A stretch of DNA of 6,498 nt from Fimenecus sp045594885 (GTDB lineage: Bacteria > Bacillota > Clostridia > Oscillospirales > Acutalibacteraceae), in NCBI GenBank assembly GCA_045594885.1, contig JAZNZJ010000088.1, forward strand, positions 1 to 6,498. Direction: 5' to 3'. Below the pieces are notes generated by a model, which was not told where the DNA came from, did not search any database, and worked only from the letters and a program-made list of their open reading frames with translations. Below, one piece after another: positions 3,701 to 6,498 of the stretch. Within the stretch, counting starts at the first letter, position 1. Each line of letters opens with the position of its first letter. The translations under genes were made by a program, and so were the position numbers.

Positions 3701-6498
3701 ACAAGGCGATGTATGACCAGAATGAAGTAAATGGCTTTGTCCCATTCACACCCATTATGCGTACATATCTTAATGAGAATAACAATACCATTGCAAAAGA
3801 CTTTGTGCATAACATTGTCATTTCTGCAGACTATGATGAAGCTACTGTAAGAAAAGCTCTCGACATACTCGTTTCTCATCACGATATTTTAAGAGGTACG
3901 TTCACTACTGAAGGAATAGAAATTCATTCTTTTGATGAACGAGAAGCATGTTCATTCAAATCAATTACCATAACTGACGCAGAAGAAGCAAAAGAGTATT
4001 TAAACAACTTGACATTTGATGATGACAAGCTTGTTAATGTTGTATTCTGCAATACAGAAAAAGAAAATCTTGTAAGCATAACCGTACACCATTTCCTCAT
4101 TGACTTGGTATCATGGGAAGTGCTTATGAGAGATTTCATAACAATAACTAATCAAATAAAAGAAAATGCTGAAATTACACTTCCGGCAAAAACCGCATCA
4201 TTTAAGTTGTGGAGTGAAGAACTAAAGCAATATTCTGAAACCATACCTGAAGAAAACAAAAAGTATTGGGAAGAAATATCAATAAAACTTGATAACGCCA
4301 AAACCTTCAATTCAAATGAAGAGAATGAAAAAGAAGACTACAGCATTACACTTGATACAGACATATCAAACAAACTTATCAACGACGTAAATACTAAATA
4401 TGGAACAAGAACAAATGAATTACTCTTAACAGCAGTGGGTCTTGCTGCAGGACAACTTGCAAATGGTTCTGTGGGTGTAATTGTTGAAAGTCACGGTAGA
4501 ACAGAGCTTCATCACTCAATTGCTATTGAACGCACTATCGGTTGGTTTACATCTTGCTATCCTGTTGTAATTAACAATAGTAACAACATAGCAGAAGAAT
4601 TAATAAGTGTTAAAGAAACTATGAGAAGAATTCCCAAGAATGGTATTGATTATCTTCTCATAAATGAAGAATTACATAAAAACACTGAAATCATCTTCAA
4701 CTTCTACAAAACAAGTCTTACAGAAGAAAACCGAGAAGTGCAGGCAATCGCATTGGGTGGCACTTCTGTATTCCCCGGTAAGATAAATGTTAACTGTTTT
4801 GATATAGATAATATCATCACGGTTAATATTTCTGTGCCAAAATCACAACACAGAGCAAATATCAGTGAAGAACTTTGTTTGGAAATCAAAAAGCAAATTG
4901 AAAATGTTGTAGCAGTTTGCACAGAAACAGATACTGTTGTAAAAACTCGTTCCGATTTCTCTGATGACACACTTACTGACGAAGAATTGAATGAGTTAAA
5001 GAAAATATATGGTAGCGATATTAAAGATATATATATCTTAACTCCTTCACAAGAAGGCATATATGCTCAATATTTCCAGAGTCGTGACACAAAAACATAT
5101 CATCTTCAGAATTTATGCGAAATCAGTAAAGAAAGCGATTTAGTCTTACTTGAAAAGAGTGTGGAACTGCTCGCTCTTCGTCACCCCGTCCTTAAATCAG
5201 CATTTACTGTACTAAAATCTACAGGTGCAATCAAGCAGATTATTCTTCAAAACAGAAATCCCGAATTCACAATCATTTCAAAGGAAGAGTCATTTACACA
5301 AGAAGCGTTGAATAAGATTGTGGATGAAGATATGAAAAAGGCTCTTAATTTACAAAGCGATTCTCTATTCAGAGTTACTCTTGTAGATTTCACCGATAAA
5401 CGTTTTATTCTGCTTCATACACACCATATCATTCTTGATGGATGGTGTTTCCCAATACTCATAAATGATTTACAGAAATATTATGGTGAACTCATAAATG
5501 GGTCAAGCATAGAAGCTTTAACAAAAGAAATTACTAAAGAGATTTCGTCACAAACATCCTATGCAGAATATGTAAACTGGCTTAAAAATCAAGATACAAA
5601 TGAGGTTTCTGAATATTGGCATAATTTACTCAATGATTGTGAGCTTCCTCATATCTTCGGCAAAGAAAAGACAGAGAATAACAAAAATGAGGATATTATC
5701 ATATTTGAAACAATGTTGAGTGACGAATTATCCCAGCATATTAAACAGTTTGCAAAGGAAAACAAAGTTTCTTCAAACACAGTATTTGAATGTGCATTCG
5801 GCATAGCATTGCAGAAATATTCAGGTAGTGAAGATATTATCTATGACAAGGTAATATCCGGCAGAAGTGTCCCCCTTAAAAACATTGAAAATACAGTGGG
5901 ACTTTTCATCAACACTATTCCTGTCAGAAGCAAGAGTGACGAAAACAGTACTCTTGCAGATTTGCTTAAAGAAACGCAAAGCCAAACATTAAACGCAAAC
6001 AAAAACGGAATATTGTCACTTGCTGAAGTTTACAAAACATCCGGTATCGACAGCAAGTCCGTTGATGCATTGTTTGTATTTGAGAACTACTTTGTCGGAG
6101 ACTCTTCCGATATTGAAAACGGACCACTTGCACCACAGCCCATTTTCTTCGATGAACAGACAGAGTTTAATTTGACTGTTACAATTATGAATGAAAATAA
6201 CGGATATGCAGTCAAAATTTCTTATGCAAAAGAAATGTACACAGAAAGAGAAATCCACAGTTTCCTTAATGGATATATCTCTGTACTCAAATCCGCACTC
6301 AATGAAAACACTCTCATCAAAGATATATCCGTATTAAGTGACGATGAAAAGAATACCCTTCTCAAAGACTTTAACAATACGGACTATACATACGACATAG
6401 AAGAAAACACAACACTCTACTCACTCTTCGAAGAAAAGAGCGAAGAAAACAGAGAAAAAGTATGTATCATAGCAAATGATGAAGAAATCACATTTGCT
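727..6498 (+). CDS. Nonribosomal peptide synthetase, C-A(Asn)-T-E-C-A..., 5' part
   Basis: One uninterrupted frame of 1924 codons, still open at the right edge, encodes a multimodular NRPS that builds a peptide on carrier-protein thioesters in the cytosol. Domains in order by residue are: C about 3-430 (HHIVVDG 126-132), A about 440-900, T about 915-988 (GGDS, Ser952), E about 1003-1418, C about 1430-1880 (HHIILDG 1566-1572), and the beginning of a second A domain from about 1893. The A domain code reads D-L-T-K-I-G-E-V-G-K, an asparagine code, and the E domain should invert it, so module 1 incorporates D-Asn. No docking helix precedes the first C domain, which fits an initiating subunit. If so, that C domain would join an acyl group to Asn. 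The gene is driven by a consensus promoter and is divergent from an acyl ligase. The second substrate, total length and release mechanism lie outside the window. Codon and base use look uniform, with no frameshift. Confidence 0.97.
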   Translation, partial: MKFKLTSSQMNFYNKNFTLDSQIWNQGVMEIFPKVYSYKEINDAYNKLVETHDSLRVKLVETEDGVVADVREHEYINYRFWQVETEEELMKKAQDFLNEPTDRYGLLVDCAVFQTPTTSGIMINAHHIVVDGYSAFVMSEHINEFLKDLNFAPVIQKYPDYVEAEEKHKQSRRYDKAKDFWLKEFSNKPNCNIFAAKGNILDFSSEEVNSVIPKDLFYAINKFCQENEISVTSFFNAVYGIYISRIYDTSSFTMGVPVLNRTTQSELNTIGLYMHVLPMVCNIVDNASFIHNVKQIEDSQLNLLRHQKFTQTDIKEALRSINYEANNLFSVATDYQSFTTNNEYEMLIKYCNYLATPLEIHLQSFSEELHKFKIRYRTSYFNEQDVKEMMLSIINIMRYVIEHPNESVNKISFYSDEEIQKALLFSSGEENAPIVQGNVIENIEIKAESIPNLTAIVATDNSLTYKELNESANQIANTLIDKGIGKGDIVGIKLSRTSKYLVALLGVLKTGAAYLPIDPTHPKDRIDYILTDSNAKLCITEDNINELLENANTKNPDIKISGDALCYCIYTSGSTGKPKGVMIQHKNLCWYMSALMNIYGTEPVNMPFFTSQAVDLSVTSIFLPLATGGTTYFYDNDLLNDLSDIFNNKELNIIKLTPTHMQIIQQHINEKNLTNLKHLIVGGEQLYRSTCIEFLEKFGAHIKIHNEYGPTETTVGCGDYVFSFEDSDTAVSIGHPTNNVHMYIVDKHNNLLPIGVIGELCVAGDGVCAGYLNNPELTNEKFIDNPFGKGKLYKTGDLAYWREDGQICYVGRNDFQVKINGQRIELGEIENAIAEIDGVVQCAVIVRKQYICAFYTGKELDTKEFRAILSAKLPRYMVPHIFTHLEEMPLTASGKANRNALPEIDLENISTETEYVAPETEEEIALAEVISLVLRTENVNMLDNFFNMGGDSITAIYVVSELDEKGYELHVADIMQNDTLSDIAKAMKSTSNKAMYDQNEVNGFVPFTPIMRTYLNENNNTIAKDFVHNIVISADYDEATVRKALDILVSHHDILRGTFTTEGIEIHSFDEREACSFKSITITDAEEAKEYLNNLTFDDDKLVNVVFCNTEKENLVSITVHHFLIDLVSWEVLMRDFITITNQIKENAEITLPAKTASFKLWSEELKQYSETIPEENKKYWEEISIKLDNAKTFNSNEENEKEDYSITLDTDISNKLINDVNTKYGTRTNELLLTAVGLAAGQLANGSVGVIVESHGRTELHHSIAIERTIGWFTSCYPVVINNSNNIAEELISVKETMRRIPKNGIDYLLINEELHKNTEIIFNFYKTSLTEENREVQAIALGGTSVFPGKINVNCFDIDNIITVNISVPKSQHRANISEELCLEIKKQIENVVAVCTETDTVVKTRSDFSDDTLTDEELNELKKIYGSDIKDIYILTPSQEGIYAQYFQSRDTKTYHLQNLCEISKESDLVLLEKSVELLALRHPVLKSAFTVLKSTGAIKQIILQNRNPEFTIISKEESFTQEALNKIVDEDMKKALNLQSDSLFRVTLVDFTDKRFILLHTHHIILDGWCFPILINDLQKYYGELINGSSIEALTKEITKEISSQTSYAEYVNWLKNQDTNEVSEYWHNLLNDCELPHIFGKEKTENNKNEDIIIFETMLSDELSQHIKQFAKENKVSSNTVFECAFGIALQKYSGSEDIIYDKVISGRSVPLKNIENTVGLFINTIPVRSKSDENSTLADLLKETQSQTLNANKNGILSLAEVYKTSGIDSKSVDALFVFENYFVGDSSDIENGPLAPQPIFFDEQTEFNLTVTIMNENNGYAVKISYAKEMYTEREIHSFLNGYISVLKSALNENTLIKDISVLSDDEKNTLLKDFNNTDYTYDIEENTTLYSLFEEKSEENREKVCIIANDEEITFA
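733..2016 (+). other. NRPS domain: N-terminal condensation domain (C1)
   Basis: Residues about 3-430. It opens with LTSSQMNFY, in the place of the C1 motif. It carries an intact catalytic motif HHIVVDG (126-132, catalytic second His127, structural Asp131) and the later motif MGVPVLNR (254-261). The following motif reads IGLYMHVLP where most C domains have VGLFVNTLP. Its place at the protein start, with no carrier domain before it, means the donor must come from elsewhere: either an acyl-CoA or acyl carrier protein (starter C domain) or the last carrier of another NRPS subunit. I favour the starter role because there is no docking segment and an acyl ligase lies nearby, but sequence motifs alone do not settle this. 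Confidence 0.85.
2044..3426 (+). other. NRPS domain: adenylation domain, predicted asparagine
   Basis: Residues about 440-900. The core motifs are all present: A1 LTYKEL (463-468), A2 LKTGAAYLPID (508-518), A3 TSGSTGKPKG (571-580), A5 YGPTE (708-712), A7 YKTGD (793-797), A8 GRNDFQVKINGQR (811-823) and A10 with the catalytic Lys895 in LTASGKANR. Aligning by eye to GrsA PheA gives pocket residues Asp615, Leu616, Thr619, Lys655, Ile680, Gly682, Glu707, Val715, Gly716 and the A10 Lys, i.e. DLTKIGEVGK. From memory this is the Asn code found in classical peptide antibiotics; Asp domains have His at the Glu707 place. All catalytic residues are present, so it should be active. Confidence 0.9.
3469..3690 (+). 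other. NRPS domain: peptidyl carrier (thiolation) domain
   Basis: Residues about 915-988. The core motif DNFFNMGGDSI (943-953) places the phosphopantetheine attachment at Ser952. The GGDS form, rather than GGHS, is typical of carrier domains that feed an epimerization domain, and an E domain follows directly. It needs a phosphopantetheinyl transferase encoded elsewhere. Confidence 0.92.
3733..4980 (+). other. NRPS domain: epimerization domain, somewhat divergent
   Basis: Residues about 1003-1418. It converts the L-Asn thioester into an L/D mixture for a downstream D-selective C domain. Recognisable motifs are VPFTPIM (E1), HHFLIDLVSW (1121-1130, E2), NELLLTAVG (E3), ESHGR (1254-1258, E4), RTIGWFTSCYP (E5), IPKNGIDYLL (E6) and FNF (1324-1326, E7). 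The two residues considered catalytic in the family, the second His of HHxxxD (His1122) and the Glu of EGHGR (Glu1254), are both present. Departures from consensus are Leu for Gly after Asp1126, Ser for Gly in EGHGR, Asp-Tyr for Gly-Tyr in E6, and FNFYK instead of FNYLG. I expect activity, but it is less certain than for a consensus E domain. Confidence 0.88.
5014..6366 (+). other. NRPS domain: second condensation domain, likely D-L type
   Basis: Residues about 1430-1880. The opening DIYILTPSQEGIYAQYF resembles the DIYPLSPMQEGMLFH start typical of C domains that follow an epimerase and accept a D-configured donor. The catalytic motif HHIILDG (1566-1572) is intact. SGRSVPL (1711-1717), VGLFINTIP (1724-1732) and DALFVFENYF follow in the expected order. 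It should join the D-Asn unit from module 1 to the amino acid of module 2. Confidence 0.9.
6403..6498 (+). other. NRPS domain: start of second adenylation domain
   Basis: From residue about 1893 the protein reads TTLYSLFEEKSEEN and ends in EEITFA, the usual lead-in to an A domain reaching the A1 motif (consensus LTYxEL). The window stops there, so the specificity pocket of module 2 is not visible. Confidence 0.8.

Noticed and set aside
5024..5039. Perfect 16-base palindrome AAGATATATATATCTT inside the NRPS
   Set aside because: It falls in the codons for the conserved KDIYIL start of the second C domain and is a simple AT repeat; chance is the likeliest cause.
4704..5060. Minus-strand open frame of 118 codons, and similar ones across 3288-4139 and 6016-6258
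   Set aside because: All lie antisense inside the E, T, A or C domains of the NRPS. Their Ser-rich composition is what antisense reading of Glu/Asn-rich coding DNA gives.

Overview
The window is AT-rich, uses strong AGGAGG-type ribosome binding sites and contains a textbook sigma-A promoter. This points to a low-GC Firmicute, most likely an anaerobic Clostridia-type bacterium; that taxonomic reading is inference, since there is no marker gene here. The window is the upstream edge and first 5.8 kb of a nonribosomal peptide synthetase (NRPS) cluster.

Layout. Positions 1-261 (minus strand) hold the first 87 codons of an AMP-forming acyl ligase that continues off the left edge. Positions 301 to about 520 (minus strand), just upstream of it, hold the C-terminal part of an aspartate 1-decarboxylase (PanD) with no start codon, no catalytic N-terminus and an interrupted reading frame, so it looks like a gene remnant. 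Positions about 521-726 form a divergent control region. It contains a perfect TTGACA-17 bp-TATAAT promoter facing right, a 9-bp perfect inverted repeat whose left arm contains the -10 box, and a good ribosome binding site. From 727 to the right edge, one uninterrupted frame of 1924 codons encodes a large NRPS that is still open at the end of the window.

The visible NRPS domains are C-A-T-E-C-(A start). The first C domain begins within a few residues of the initiator Met, with no room for a docking domain, so this is plausibly the first subunit of the line. The first A domain gives the specificity code D-L-T-K-I-G-E-V-G-K read by hand, which is a classical asparagine code. The following T domain has the GGDS form usual before epimerases, then comes an E domain, then a C domain that looks like a D-L condensing type. 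The first module should therefore make a D-Asn unit.

Working hypothesis: an N-terminal C domain, an Asn A domain and an E domain at the start of an assembly line, next to a divergent acyl ligase, match the N-acyl-D-asparagine prodrug starter logic of colibactin (ClbN), zwittermicin and xenocoumacin. In those systems a membrane peptidase later removes the acyl-D-Asn cap. Whether this cluster has such a peptidase cannot be seen here.
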